From Bacteroides sp. (GTDB lineage Bacteria; Bacteroidota; Bacteroidia; Bacteroidales; Bacteroidaceae), in the NCBI GenBank assembly GCA_015060765.1, contig SUXW01000013.1, positions 1-39,810 of the forward strand: a stretch of DNA of 39,810 nucleotides, read 5' to 3'. Both the position numbers and the translations under genes were made by a program. Each line of letters begins with the position of its first letter. Positions within the stretch are counted from its first letter, which is position 1. Below are positions 15,976 through 25,770 of the stretch, in pieces. The notes under the pieces were generated by a model. The model worked only from the letters and a program-made list of their open reading frames with translations. It had not been told where the DNA came from and did no database searches.

Positions 15976-17415
15976 TTATGACTGTTCTTTCTTTTCCATC
16001 TTATGGAAGCAACTGATGAGCGCAGAGCCTAGAATACCAGCAGATAAAGAAGCCATTAGTACTGCAATCTTACCACCGGAACGAAGTTGTGCAGTAATTT
16101 CAGGTACTTGCTCGCCAAATGAAAGGGTGTCCACAAAGATGGACATGGTAAATCCGATTCCACCCAAACAAGCTACGGCAAACAGCATTTTCCAACTTGC
16201 ATGTGCCGGCATCTCACCTACTTTGCATTTAATGGCAATGAAACTGGCCAGTGTAATACCGATGGGTTTACCCAACACTAGACCAAAGAAAATTCCCATT
16301 CCTACAGAACCAAGTTCTGGTGAGTATTGGAAAATATTGAAGTAACTAAGATCTGGAATTTCAACGCCGGCATTGGCTAAAGCGAAAATTGGCATAATTG
16401 CATAGTTTACCCAAGGACTAAGCAGATGCTCCAAACGGTAGCTCATACCTATGGAATTACTGCTGATATGGCTGATTTGTCTCAAACAATGACGCTGGGG
16501 ACCATTAGGAAATTCTTCCTCTTCGCATCCTTCGCAATGTTCATATTCCTCTAACTTGTGGAAGTAAGATTTGTGCTTGTGGTCGAAGTATGCTTTGGAG
16601 AAACGGGCATGCATTGGAATCATGAAGGCCATGACTACCCCCGACATGGTGGAATGAATGCCGGAATAATAAAATAAGAACCATACAGCAATGGCTGGTA
16701 TGAGATAGAATGACATGCGCTTTTCTCCTAAACGGCTCATAATATACACAAAAACCAATAGCAGCAGTGATAGACTGAGTAACAGGAGGTTGATGTCGCC
16801 ACCATAGAAGAATGCAACAACTAATATGGCTCCCAAATCATCAGCAATGGCTAAGGCCGTCAGGAACACTTTAAGTGAGACTGGTACTTTGTTCCCGAAA
16901 ATGGACATGATACCGATGGCAAAAGCTATATCGGTTGCAGTTGGAATTCCCCAACCGCTTCCAGCTGCGGAACCGTTGTTGACAAACATGTATATCAATG
17001 CCGGAACTGCCATTCCGCCGATTGCAGCTATTACAGGCAACATTGCTTTCTTGACACTGGAAAGTTCTCCACAGATGACTTCCCGTTTGATTTCAAGACC
17101 TACGGTAAAGAAGAATACAACCATTAAAATGTCGTTGATGAATTTTTCTACGGTCATATCCTTGGGGAAAACCCAATCAATAGCCCTTAGACCGGTTTCT
17201 GCGTCTATCGGACTTTGGATGGCAATCGATAACTCTGTTTCTAAAAATGCGTGATAAAGGTGGCGGGTAGCAGGAAGGTTAGCCAAAATCATGGCTACAA
17301 TAACACAACTGAGGAGGATGACTCCCGAAGCCCATGGGCGATTTAAGAACTTGTGGGTTCCTTTATCCAGTTTCTCCACCCCTTTAGTCCATGTGTAGAT
17401 TGGAATAAGTTTCAT
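15976..17415 (-). CDS. nhaA: NhaA-family Na+/H+ antiporter with Cys/His-rich loop
   Basis: Inner-membrane antiporter exchanging Na+ (or Li+) for H+. The NhaA core is intact: FFFTVGLEIKREV, GIPTATDIAFAIG (T161, D162), ALAIADDLGAI with the paired aspartates 192-193, and FALANAGVEI. The 479-aa length is longer than the enterobacterial proteins of about 390 aa. The extra length is mainly a hydrophilic insert at about 270-322 with many His residues, the cluster EHCEGCEEEEF (C294, C297) and RHC (C310). It may bind metal or act as a sensor; this is inference. A -7 element TAACTTTG (minus strand) lies at 17463-17456. It is 111 bp downstream of trkH on the same strand. Confidence 0.94.
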   Translation of the reverse strand: MKLIPIYTWTKGVEKLDKGTHKFLNRPWASGVILLSCVIVAMILANLPATRHLYHAFLETELSIAIQSPIDAETGLRAIDWVFPKDMTVEKFINDILMVVFFFTVGLEIKREVICGELSSVKKAMLPVIAAIGGMAVPALIYMFVNNGSAAGSGWGIPTATDIAFAIGIMSIFGNKVPVSLKVFLTALAIADDLGAILVVAFFYGGDINLLLLSLSLLLLVFVYIMSRLGEKRMSFYLIPAIAVWFLFYYSGIHSTMSGVVMAFMIPMHARFSKAYFDHKHKSYFHKLEEYEHCEGCEEEEFPNGPQRHCLRQISHISSNSIGMSYRLEHLLSPWVNYAIMPIFALANAGVEIPDLSYFNIFQYSPELGSVGMGIFFGLVLGKPIGITLASFIAIKCKVGEMPAHASWKMLFAVACLGGIGFTMSIFVDTLSFGEQVPEITAQLRSGGKIAVLMASLSAGILGSALISCFHKMEKKEQS

Positions 17416-17455
17416 AATTTTATAGAATTATAAGTTCATTTTTTATAAGAGCGTG

Positions 17456-17463
17456 CAAAGTTA
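17456..17463 (-). promoter_or_regulatory. Putative -7 element of nhaA
   Basis: TAACTTTG on the minus strand, 41 bases upstream of the nhaA ATG, fits TAnnTTTG. It suggests nhaA has its own promoter apart from the dxs-trkA-trkH operon. Confidence 0.45.
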
Positions 17464-17526
17464 CCTTTTTTAAAGATACAAACGAGTTGGTTGGCTGGAA
17501 TATTTTAGAGTTTTTTAGATTGGAAA

Positions 17527-18981
17527 TTAATTCTTTTTCCAAAAAGAAGGAGTGAAAAGCAATAGCACAGTAAATAATTCCAAACGACCGATGAGCATAT
17601 ACAGTATGCTCAACCATTTGGCTGCATCGGGCAATGCATTCCAAGAAAAGGCGGGACCACATTTGCCGATACCTGGTCCAACATTTGCCAGACTTGAGAT
17701 GATTACACTATACGCATCGTCAAAATCCAGTCCTATTGTCATCATTGTGAACCATCCAAAGAAGACAAGCAATACAAAAACAACGAAAAATGCTAGAACT
17801 GTGGATTTGGTACTCGATGAAACACTTTGTCCGTTTACACGTACAGGTAAAACAGCATTGGGATGGAGTATATGCATAAATTCGTTTTTGGCTATTCGTG
17901 CCATGATAACAGCGCGGATACATTTGATGCCTCCGGAAGTGGAACCTGCACAAGCTCCACAATAGGTGATGACGGTGGTCAACATCCATAAAGGAGGTGC
18001 CCATTGCATATAATCTGCGGTAATGAAGCCGCAAGTGGTCTGGATGGAAACGACCAAGAACGAAGACTTACGAAAAGCTTCTTCCATGCTCATATTGGAA
18101 GATACCAATAATCCTATAGTAATGACGGAAATGAAGAATAGTAGCGTCTTGATATACCATCGTATTTCGGTGTCCTTGAATACGCGCTTGTAACTTCCTT
18201 TTAGAACCAATAAGTATAATAGAGAAAAGTTGATGCCCGACAAAAACATGAAAATCATGATAACATATTCAATGTAAGATGAATTGAAGGCCGCAATGCT
18301 TGCTTGTTTGGTAGAGAAACCGCCTGTAGCGGTTGTGGACATAGCATGGCATACACTGTCAAAGAGAGGCATGTCTCCAATCGTCAGTAAGATGATGGTG
18401 GCGATGGTCATTCCTATATAGATGGTCCAGATCCATTTGGCTGTTTCATCAATATGAGGAGTTATCTTGTCGAATTTTGGGCCTGTAGCTTCGGCTGCAA
18501 AGAGTTGGATGCCTCCTGCACCGAATATCGGAAGAATGGCGATGGTGAAGATGACGATTCCCATACCGCCTATCCATTGGGTCATGCTTCTCCAAAAGAG
18601 CAGACCGTGTGGTAATGATTCAATGTTGTCCAAAATGCTGGCACCGGTTGTACTGAATCCCGACATTGTTTCGAAGAATGCGTTAGTGATGTTGGGTATA
18701 TAGCCGCTGAGATAATATGGTAACATTCCGAATAGGGAAAAAATGACCCAGGCTAAAGTTACGATGATATATCCGTCTTTGCGGTTCAATTTCCGTTCGG
18801 CACGTTTCCCGATGTAAAATAAAGGAATTCCCGTGAATACGGTGATGAGAGTGGAAATAATAAAAGCGGGTAGATCCGGCTCTTGATAAAGATATGACAA
18901 TAAGATGCATAAAGTTAGGAATCCTGACTCTATAAAGAGCAGGAATCCCATCACCTTAAATATCATTCTCCAGTTTATCAT
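17527..18981 (-). CDS. trkH: TrkH-family potassium uptake membrane protein (operon copy)
   Basis: Membrane subunit of a Trk K+ uptake system, 484 aa. The filter regions are SGFSTTGASILDNI, TTATGGFSTKQAS, TTCGFITADYMQ with GACAGSTSGGIKCIRA, and SLANVGPGIGKCG. Its ATG shares one base with the stop of trkA (TGATG), so translation is probably coupled and the two form the transporter pair. It is paralogous to the TrkH at 13387: same length, same order of motifs, with matching segments such as SGFxTTGASIxDN and RSMTQWIGG. Confidence 0.95.
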   Translation of the reverse strand: MINWRMIFKVMGFLLFIESGFLTLCILLSYLYQEPDLPAFIISTLITVFTGIPLFYIGKRAERKLNRKDGYIIVTLAWVIFSLFGMLPYYLSGYIPNITNAFFETMSGFSTTGASILDNIESLPHGLLFWRSMTQWIGGMGIVIFTIAILPIFGAGGIQLFAAEATGPKFDKITPHIDETAKWIWTIYIGMTIATIILLTIGDMPLFDSVCHAMSTTATGGFSTKQASIAAFNSSYIEYVIMIFMFLSGINFSLLYLLVLKGSYKRVFKDTEIRWYIKTLLFFISVITIGLLVSSNMSMEEAFRKSSFLVVSIQTTCGFITADYMQWAPPLWMLTTVITYCGACAGSTSGGIKCIRAVIMARIAKNEFMHILHPNAVLPVRVNGQSVSSSTKSTVLAFFVVFVLLVFFGWFTMMTIGLDFDDAYSVIISSLANVGPGIGKCGPAFSWNALPDAAKWLSILYMLIGRLELFTVLLLFTPSFWKKN

Positions 18982-20321
18982 CAGTTGAAGAATTTTTCGG
19001 CTTTCTTGATCATGCTTTCTAAACAGAAGACAACAACATGGTCTTCGGGCTGGATGATGGTGTTACCTGTAACCAAGATTCCTTCTCCATTTCTTATCAG
19101 TCCACCGATTGTGATTCCTTTGGGTAATCCCATGTCTTTGACGGCTGCTTTGGTGATTCTTGAACCTTCCTTGACTTTGAATTCGGCTACGTCGGCATTG
19201 GCAAAGGTCAGGCATTTCACATTGGAAACATCTGCATCAAGCATCATTTGGTATATGTGGCTGGCTGCAATTTTTTTCTTGTTGATTACAGTCCCGATGT
19301 CCAGACTCTCGGCCAGACTGATGTAATCGATATTCTCTACTTCAGCTACCGTTTTGGTTACTCCCATGCGCTTGGCTGCCAGACAGGCCAGGATGTTTGT
19401 TTCCGAGTTGTCGGTCAAGGCGACAAACGCTTCCGTGTTTTTCAGCCCTTCTTCCAAGAGCAGTTCCATATCCCGTCCGTCTCCATTGATAATCATAACG
19501 TCGTCGTCTACCAATTCGGTCAAACGATTGCAACGCTCTGTATTATTTTCTATAATCTTGATTTTCATATAGTCGGGGGCATATTGGGATGTACGGACAG
19601 CTATGCGGCTTCCTCCCATAATCATGACATTCCGTACATCGGGATAACTCTCTTTCCCAGCTATCTTCCGAATGTAAGGTATATATTTTTTGGTTGTAGT
19701 AAAATAGACAATGTCATGCAATTTAATGATGTCATCACCTCGTGGAATGATGGTATCATTTCCTCGTTTGATGGCAACAATGTGGAATGGAATATTCCTT
19801 CCTCCCAGCTCGTGTAAAGGTACATTGATGATTTCGGCCGTTTCGCGCATTTTGGTTCCTATGAGCACCAATGCACCGCCATAGAACTCCCACCATTGCC
19901 GTATCCAGCTCATGCGCATTGCATCGACAATTTCTTTGGCAGCCAACATTTCTGGGTAGATTAGGGAGTCGACCCCCAATTTGGAGAAGAATTCCTTGTT
20001 TTTGGGTAATAGATATTCATAATTGCTTATACGTGCTACGGTCTTCTTGGCTCCTAAATTTCTGGCCAGCATACATGCGGTCATGTTGCGGCTTTCTTCA
20101 GGAAGGACTGCAATGAATAGGTCTGCGTCCCCAATGCCAGTGTTTTTCAGTCCTTGGATGGAAGTCGGTGAAGCACAGACGGTCATCAAGTCGAAGTTGT
20201 TTTCCATCTTGTTCAATTTTTCCAAATCTTCATCCATCAGAATGATGTCTTGCCTTTCACCAGACAATAGTTTGGCCAAGTGGGTTCCTACGGCTCCTGC
20301 TCCCCCAATGATGATTTTCAT
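18981..20321 (-). CDS. trkA: Trk system potassium uptake regulator TrkA
   Basis: Peripheral cytoplasmic subunit that gates TrkH through nucleotide binding. The 446-aa protein has two RCK (TrkA-N/TrkA-C) halves: the first begins MKIIIGGAGAVGTHLAKLL with the GxGxxG loop and an acidic DED at the end of strand 2. The second begins near residue 225 (NVMIMGGSRIAVRTSQYA), where the glycine motif is degenerate. The TrkA-C part includes VKEGSRITKAAVKDMGLPKG. The gene is 12 bases after dxs and overlaps trkH by one base, so dxs-trkA-trkH looks like one operon. Confidence 0.95.
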   Translation of the reverse strand: MKIIIGGAGAVGTHLAKLLSGERQDIILMDEDLEKLNKMENNFDLMTVCASPTSIQGLKNTGIGDADLFIAVLPEESRNMTACMLARNLGAKKTVARISNYEYLLPKNKEFFSKLGVDSLIYPEMLAAKEIVDAMRMSWIRQWWEFYGGALVLIGTKMRETAEIINVPLHELGGRNIPFHIVAIKRGNDTIIPRGDDIIKLHDIVYFTTTKKYIPYIRKIAGKESYPDVRNVMIMGGSRIAVRTSQYAPDYMKIKIIENNTERCNRLTELVDDDVMIINGDGRDMELLLEEGLKNTEAFVALTDNSETNILACLAAKRMGVTKTVAEVENIDYISLAESLDIGTVINKKKIAASHIYQMMLDADVSNVKCLTFANADVAEFKVKEGSRITKAAVKDMGLPKGITIGGLIRNGEGILVTGNTIIQPEDHVVVFCLESMIKKAEKFFN

Positions 20322-20333
20322 AACCTGCTCTAT

Positions 20334-22232
20334 TTAGAATGACAATAAAATATTTTCTATAGCTTGGCTGTCCATGCCGCAAAGTTGGTATAGTTCTTCG
20401 GGCTTCCCATGTTGTACAAACTCATCGGGTATACCGATACGTTTCACTATCGGTGCATATCCGTTGTCTGACATAAATTCCAGAATGGCACTTCCCATTC
20501 CTCCTTTCAATACCCCGTCTTCTATAGTAACAATCTTCTGATATTTTTTCCCTACTTCGTGTAACAGTTCCTCGTCCAATGGCTTCAAAAACCGGAGGTC
20601 GTAATGAGCGATACTTTTCCCGCTTTTCACTTCTGCTGAAACAATGGCTTTATGTGTGGTATAACCTATAGGACCCAAAGTCAATACAGCTATATCCTGT
20701 CCCTCTTTTATTTTTCGTCCCTTTCCTATTTCAATGGGTTCCAATGGACATTTCCAATCGGTTACAGAACCTCTTCCACGTGGATATCGGATGACAAAAG
20801 GTCCCTTGTCGGGCAACTGGGCGGTATACATGATTCTTCGAAGTTCGTGTTCATCATAAGGGGATGCTATGGTCAGGTTGGGTATAGGACGCATGTAGGC
20901 CAAGTCAAAAGCACCGTGATGGGTCGGACCGTCTTGCCCCACCAATCCGGCTCTGTCAAGACAAAATACCACATTCAGTTTCTGAATGGCTACATCGTGG
21001 ATGACGTTATCGTAAGCACGTTGCATAAACGAAGAGTAGATGTTGCAGAAGGGTAATAACCCGTCTTTGGCCATACCTCCAGAGAAGGTGACGGCATGTC
21101 CTTCGGCTATTCCAACATCGAATCCTCTTTCGGGCATGGCTTTCATCAGGATATTCATGGAACATCCGGATGGCATGGCTGGAGTTACTCCGACAATCTT
21201 TTCGTTTTGCTGGGCCAGTTCCAACAAGGTCTCTCCAAAAACATCTTGGAAGAGAGGAGGCAATCCTTCGGTGTCGGTGAGGATGCGTTCTCCGGTCTCT
21301 TTATCGAATATACCTGGTGCATGCCATTCGGTGGCAGCTTTTTCTGCCGGTTTGAAACCTTTGCCTTTAGTTGTATGGATATGTAATAATTTGGGCCCTT
21401 CCATGTCCTTGATGTCTTTCAGAACCTTGGTCAGATTGTTGACATCGTGTCCGTCGATTGGGCCGAAATAACGTATGTTCATCCCCTCGAACACATTCTG
21501 TTGTTGGGCTAGTAATGACTTCAAGCTGTTGTTGAATCGAATCCATCGCTTTCTTCCTTCGTCATTCATGATTCCCCATTTGTGGAAAAGGCGGGATATC
21601 TTGTAACGGAAGCGGTTGTATCCGGCAGAAGTCTGTAAATTCAACAAATATTGTTTCATGCCACCGACACTACGGTCTATGGCCATGTTGTTATCGTTCA
21701 AGATGATCAAGAGATTGTTAGGCGTTGAGGATGTATTGTTCAAACCTTCGAAAGCTAATCCTCCGCTCATAGAACCATCGCCGATGACGGCAACTACGTG
21801 ACGCTTGTCCTCTCCGTGCTTTTTGGCTGCAACGGCCATACCCAAAGCTGCCGAAATGGAATTGGATGCATGTCCGCAGGTAAAGGTATCGTATTCACTT
21901 TCTTCCGGAGAAGGGAAAGGACGGATACCATTCAGTTTTCGGTTGGTACAGAATGCATCGCGTCGTCCGGTCAGTATCTTATGACCATATGCCTGATGTC
22001 CCACATCCCATACTATGCGGTCATAAGGCGTATTAAATACATAATGCAAGGCGACAGTCAGTTCTACCACACCCAAACTGGAACCGAAATGCCCGGGATT
22101 ACAGGACAATTCGTCGATGATCTTTCGTCTGAGTTCTTGGCATACCTCGGGCAACTGTACAGCATCCAGTTTTCGAAGATCGTCTGGAGTATCGATGCCT
22201 TGCAGTATCTTATATGAAGTGTCTTCTTCCAT
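20334..22232 (-). CDS. dxs: 1-deoxy-D-xylulose-5-phosphate synthase
   Basis: Thiamine-diphosphate enzyme that joins pyruvate and glyceraldehyde 3-phosphate, the first step of the MEP isoprenoid route. Visible motifs: [38 protein letters not shown], the ThDP motif [15 protein letters not shown] and [21 protein letters not shown], and [20 protein letters not shown] start at the ATG at 22232 (MEEDTSYK, 632 aa). The open frame has an ATG at 22265, but a TAnnTTTG element at 22261-22254 implies a transcript start downstream of it. First gene of a dxs-trkA-trkH operon, divergent from the GSCFA gene. Confidence 0.96.
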   Translation of the reverse strand: MEEDTSYKILQGIDTPDDLRKLDAVQLPEVCQELRRKIIDELSCNPGHFGSSLGVVELTVALHYVFNTPYDRIVWDVGHQAYGHKILTGRRDAFCTNRKLNGIRPFPSPEESEYDTFTCGHASNSISAALGMAVAAKKHGEDKRHVVAVIGDGSMSGGLAFEGLNNTSSTPNNLLIILNDNNMAIDRSVGGMKQYLLNLQTSAGYNRFRYKISRLFHKWGIMNDEGRKRWIRFNNSLKSLLAQQQNVFEGMNIRYFGPIDGHDVNNLTKVLKDIKDMEGPKLLHIHTTKGKGFKPAEKAATEWHAPGIFDKETGERILTDTEGLPPLFQDVFGETLLELAQQNEKIVGVTPAMPSGCSMNILMKAMPERGFDVGIAEGHAVTFSGGMAKDGLLPFCNIYSSFMQRAYDNVIHDVAIQKLNVVFCLDRAGLVGQDGPTHHGAFDLAYMRPIPNLTIASPYDEHELRRIMYTAQLPDKGPFVIRYPRGRGSVTDWKCPLEPIEIGKGRKIKEGQDIAVLTLGPIGYTTHKAIVSAEVKSGKSIAHYDLRFLKPLDEELLHEVGKKYQKIVTIEDGVLKGGMGSAILEFMSDNGYAPIVKRIGIPDEFVQHGKPEELYQLCGMDSQAIENILLSF

Positions 22233-22253
22233 TCTTCTATAATAAATATCACG

Positions 22254-22261
22254 CAAAAATA
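22254..22261 (-). promoter_or_regulatory. Putative -7 element of the dxs operon
   Basis: TATTTTTG on the minus strand, 21 bases upstream of the chosen dxs ATG, fits TAnnTTTG and supports that start. The -33 partner is unclear. Confidence 0.45.
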
Positions 22262-22283
22262 ACACAAATAAGTGTATTATGCT

Positions 22284-22291
22284 TAAATTTG
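22284..22291 (+). promoter_or_regulatory. Putative -7 element of the GSCFA-murF/alr operon
   Basis: TAAATTTG, 30 bases upstream of the ATG at 22322, fits TAnnTTTG and supports the internal start of the GSCFA gene rather than the upstream ATG at 22214. Confidence 0.45.
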
Positions 22292-22321
22292 TGCTTAAAT
22301 TTTAGAAAACCGCATTATACG

Positions 22322-23305
22322 ATGAATTTCAGGACGCAAGTGGAAATGGCTGGAGAGCGGACGGAAATCCGACATTCGGACAAATTGATGCTTTTTGGCT
22401 CGTGTTTTTCCGAAAATATTGGAAATTTGTTGGTGGAAAATAAGTTTGGATGTGAGGTTAATCCCTATGGAATTCTCTATAATCCGTTGTCCATAGCCAA
22501 AGCTTTGAGGGAAATAATGGCTCGAAAAGTGTATGATGAGTCCGATTTGTTCGAAAGAGATGGAGTATGGCATAGCTGGATGCATCATAGCTCTTTTTCA
22601 TCGGACTTGTCATCTGGGGATTGTTTGCAGAAAATCAACCGTCGGTTGTCGGCTGCTTCAGAATGTCTTCCGGAAACAGATTGGCTCATTGTGACTTGGG
22701 GAACAGCGTATGTATATCAACATGAAGGTGAAGTGGTAGGGAATTGTCACAAGTGCCCCGACAGTTTCTTCGTGCGCCGACGTATTTCTGTCGAGGCTGT
22801 ATGTGAAGAGTGGAATGCCATTTTACAGATGCTAAAGTGCCACTTCCCGAAACTGAAAGTGCTATTTACTGTCAGCCCTATCCGCCATGCAAAAGATGGG
22901 ATGCATAACAATCAATTAAGCAAGGCAACCTTGTTGTTGGCGGTCGAAGAACTATGTCGTACTTTCGACTTTTGTCATTACTTCCCTTCCTATGAAATCA
23001 TGATGGATGATTTGCGCGATTATCGTTTTTATGCAGATGATATGCTTCATCCCTCTGGAATAGCAATAGAATATATTTGGGATTGTTTCAGTCGTACTTA
23101 TTTTTCGACAGATACTCTGCAGATTATGAAGGAATGGTCTGAAATTAGAAAGTCGCTCCATCACAAGCCTTTCCGGCCTCAATCGGAGGCTTATCGTAAA
23201 TTTTTAGCTCAAATTATGTTAAAAATTGAACGGATGAAAGAAAACTTCCCGTACATTGATGCTCAAAAAGAAATGGAATTATGTCATACTCTATTGAATA
23301 TATAA
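22322..23305 (+). CDS. GSCFA domain-containing protein (SGNH-hydrolase-like)
   Basis: A 327-aa protein of the GSCFA family, which is named for a motif seen here as LFGSCFSENIG near residue 24. Further conserved blocks are NPYGILYNPLSIAKAL, WLIVTWGTAYVY, FTVSPIRHAKDG and the C-terminal DDMLHPSGIAIEYIW. The Ser near the N-terminus and the Asp/His near the C-terminus are laid out as in SGNH/GDSL esterases, so it may be an esterase; the substrate is not known. No signal peptide is seen. The ATG at 22322 was chosen because upstream codons are low-complexity and cross the promoter. Its 3' end overlaps murF/alr by 25 bases, suggesting coupled translation and a possible link to cell-wall synthesis. 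Confidence 0.9.
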   Translation: MNFRTQVEMAGERTEIRHSDKLMLFGSCFSENIGNLLVENKFGCEVNPYGILYNPLSIAKALREIMARKVYDESDLFERDGVWHSWMHHSSFSSDLSSGDCLQKINRRLSAASECLPETDWLIVTWGTAYVYQHEGEVVGNCHKCPDSFFVRRRISVEAVCEEWNAILQMLKCHFPKLKVLFTVSPIRHAKDGMHNNQLSKATLLLAVEELCRTFDFCHYFPSYEIMMDDLRDYRFYADDMLHPSGIAIEYIWDCFSRTYFSTDTLQIMKEWSEIRKSLHHKPFRPQSEAYRKFLAQIMLKIERMKENFPYIDAQKEMELCHTLLNI

Positions 23306-25746
23306 CCAATCAATTGAATGCCAAACGAATCGGTAACCGTGATTCGCAGATAGACTGGATACTGACGGACAGCCGTTCGTTGTGTTTTCCCGAAGAAACT
23401 TTATTCTTTGCGTTGAAAAGCAAACGCAATGACGGTCATAAATACATCCCTGAATTGTATGAACGGGGAGTGCGGAATTTTGTAGTGGAAGATTTACATT
23501 CAGATTGGAATAATTATACTGATGCAAATTTCTTGCAAGTGGCCAATCCGTTGAAAGGATTGCAAAAACTGGCCGAAAAACATCGGGGGCAATTTGATGT
23601 ACCTGTTATAGGTATAACAGGAAGTAATGGAAAGACCGTAGTAAAGGAGTGGTTGTATCAGTTGTTAAGTCCCGAACGAATCATTACCCGTTCGCCGCGC
23701 AGCTATAATTCTCAGATTGGGGTCCCTCATTCGGTATGGCTGATGAATGAAAAGACGGAGGTTGGTATATTCGAAGCGGGTATTTCGGAGATGAATGAAA
23801 TGGAAGCCTTGCAAAGCATCATTCGTCCGTCTGTCGGAGTATTGACAAATATTGGCGGTGCTCATCAAGAAAACTTCTATTCCTTGCATGACAAGTGTAT
23901 GGAAAAACTGTCCCTTTTCAAGGAATGTGACGTAGTGATATACAATGCCGACGATGAGTTGATAAGCAGTTGTGTAGCCAAGTGCCTTTATGGTGCTCGC
24001 GAAATAGCTTGGTCGTTGAAGGACAATGAACGGCCGTTGTTTATCGAACATATCGATAAAAATGAAGATTCCACAACCATACGTTATCGTTATTTGGGAA
24101 TGCCGAATGAGTATACCATTCCTTTCATTGACGATGCATCGGTGGAAAATTCATTGCATTGTTTGGCGGTGTCGCTTTACATGATGCTTCCTCCCGAAAA
24201 GATTACGGAACGTATGGCACGTTTGGAACCGGTTGCTATGCGTTTGGAGGTAAAAGAAGGAAAGAATGGTTGTGTTCTCATCAATGATAGTTACAATTCC
24301 GATTTGGCTTCTTTGGATATCGCCCTCGATTTTATGTCCCGCCGTTCGGAAGATAAAGGACGTAAACGTACGCTGATACTTTCTGATTTACTGGAAACTG
24401 GACAAAGCGGAAAGTTCCTTTATCGTCAGGTAGCCGAATTGGTACATAGTCGTGGAGTAAACTGCATCATAGGAGTGGGTGAAGGAATAACGGAAGCTTC
24501 TTCCCGTTTCGAAGTGGAAAAGCATTTTTTCCGTACGACAGAGGAACTTTTAACTTCCGATTTGCTTTCGAATTTACGGAATGAGGTAGTGCTGGTCAAA
24601 GGCTCCCGAAATTTTCATTTCGATGAAATAACCGATCGTTTGGAATTGAAAGTCCACGAAACCATATTGGAGATAGACCTAAATGCTTTGGTAGACAATC
24701 TGAATTATTATCGGGGCAAATTGAAACCGGAAACGAAAATGGTTTGTATGGTCAAGGCTTCAGCCTACGGAGCAGGTTCTTATGAGATTGCCAAGACCTT
24801 ACAAGATCATCGGGTGGATTATCTGGCCGTAGCGGTAGCCGATGAGGGCTCCGACCTTCGAAAGGCCGGTATCACCAGTTCCATTATTATCATGAACCCG
24901 GAACTGACGGCATTCAAGACCATGTTCGATTATAAACTGGAACCGGAAGTTTATAATTTCCACCTGTTGGATGAACTGGTCAAGTCTGCCGAGAAAGAAG
25001 GAGTAACCAATTTCCCTATTCATATCAAGCTTGATACGGGTATGCATCGTTTAGGGTTTGCACCTTCCGAAATGCCTGAACTGATTCGTCGGTTGAAACG
25101 CCAGACGGCAGTTATACCCCGTTCGGTCTTCTCGCATTTAGTGGGAAGTGACAGCACCCAATTCGACACCTTTACCCGTAGTCAGATAGAAATGTTCGAA
25201 ACGGCATCGCAGGAACTTCAGGCGGCTTTCTCTCATAAAATATTGCGTCATATCTGTAATACCGCAGGTATAGAACGCTATTCGGAAGCACAATTCGATA
25301 TGGTACGTTTGGGTGTCGGACTGTATGGAGTAGATCCTTTCACCAATCGGATGCTTCATAATGTAAGCACCCTCAAGACCACTATCCTACAGATACGCGA
25401 TGTTCCCAAGGAAGACAGTGTGGGATATAGTCGGAAGGGCCGGTTGGAACGCGACTCACGTATAGCAGCTATTCCTATCGGTTATGCCGACGGACTGAAC
25501 CGACGTTTGGGCAATGGTCGTGCCTATTGTTTGGTAAACGGACAGAAAGCACCTTATGTAGGAAACATCTGCATGGATGTATGTATGATTGATGTGACGG
25601 ACATCGATTGCAAGGAAGGCGATAAAGTGATTGTGTTTGGCGACGGCTTGCCTGTAACAACATTGGCCGAAATTCTCGAAACCATTCCCTATGAAATCCT
25701 TACCAGTGTATCTACACGGGTGAAACGGGTGTATTATCAGGGATAA
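23281..25746 (+). CDS. murF-alr: Bifunctional MurF ligase / alanine racemase
   Basis: A fusion of two peptidoglycan-precursor enzymes (821 aa). Residues 1 to about 455 are MurF, which adds D-Ala-D-Ala to UDP-MurNAc-tripeptide: ATP loop GITGSNGKTVVKEW (about 111-124), FEAGISEMNEME, TNIGGAHQENF and LINDSYNSDLASLDIAL. Residues about 460-821 are alanine racemase, which makes D-Ala: PLP lysine in MVKASAYGAGSYEIAK (K492), IKLDTGMHRLGF, HICNTAGIERY and the catalytic tyrosine in DSVGYSRKG (Y716). Racemase and ligase act two steps apart, so fusion may channel or balance D-Ala. This fusion is known in Bacteroidetes. It overlaps the GSCFA gene by 25 bases and converges with the next gene. Confidence 0.96.
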   Translation: MSYSIEYITNQLNAKRIGNRDSQIDWILTDSRSLCFPEETLFFALKSKRNDGHKYIPELYERGVRNFVVEDLHSDWNNYTDANFLQVANPLKGLQKLAEKHRGQFDVPVIGITGSNGKTVVKEWLYQLLSPERIITRSPRSYNSQIGVPHSVWLMNEKTEVGIFEAGISEMNEMEALQSIIRPSVGVLTNIGGAHQENFYSLHDKCMEKLSLFKECDVVIYNADDELISSCVAKCLYGAREIAWSLKDNERPLFIEHIDKNEDSTTIRYRYLGMPNEYTIPFIDDASVENSLHCLAVSLYMMLPPEKITERMARLEPVAMRLEVKEGKNGCVLINDSYNSDLASLDIALDFMSRRSEDKGRKRTLILSDLLETGQSGKFLYRQVAELVHSRGVNCIIGVGEGITEASSRFEVEKHFFRTTEELLTSDLLSNLRNEVVLVKGSRNFHFDEITDRLELKVHETILEIDLNALVDNLNYYRGKLKPETKMVCMVKASAYGAGSYEIAKTLQDHRVDYLAVAVADEGSDLRKAGITSSIIIMNPELTAFKTMFDYKLEPEVYNFHLLDELVKSAEKEGVTNFPIHIKLDTGMHRLGFAPSEMPELIRRLKRQTAVIPRSVFSHLVGSDSTQFDTFTRSQIEMFETASQELQAAFSHKILRHICNTAGIERYSEAQFDMVRLGVGLYGVDPFTNRMLHNVSTLKTTILQIRDVPKEDSVGYSRKGRLERDSRIAAIPIGYADGLNRRLGNGRAYCLVNGQKAPYVGNICMDVCMIDVTDIDCKEGDKVIVFGDGLPVTTLAEILETIPYEILTSVSTRVKRVYYQG

Positions 25747-25770
25747 GGGATTGGTACGTCTTTGAGAAGA

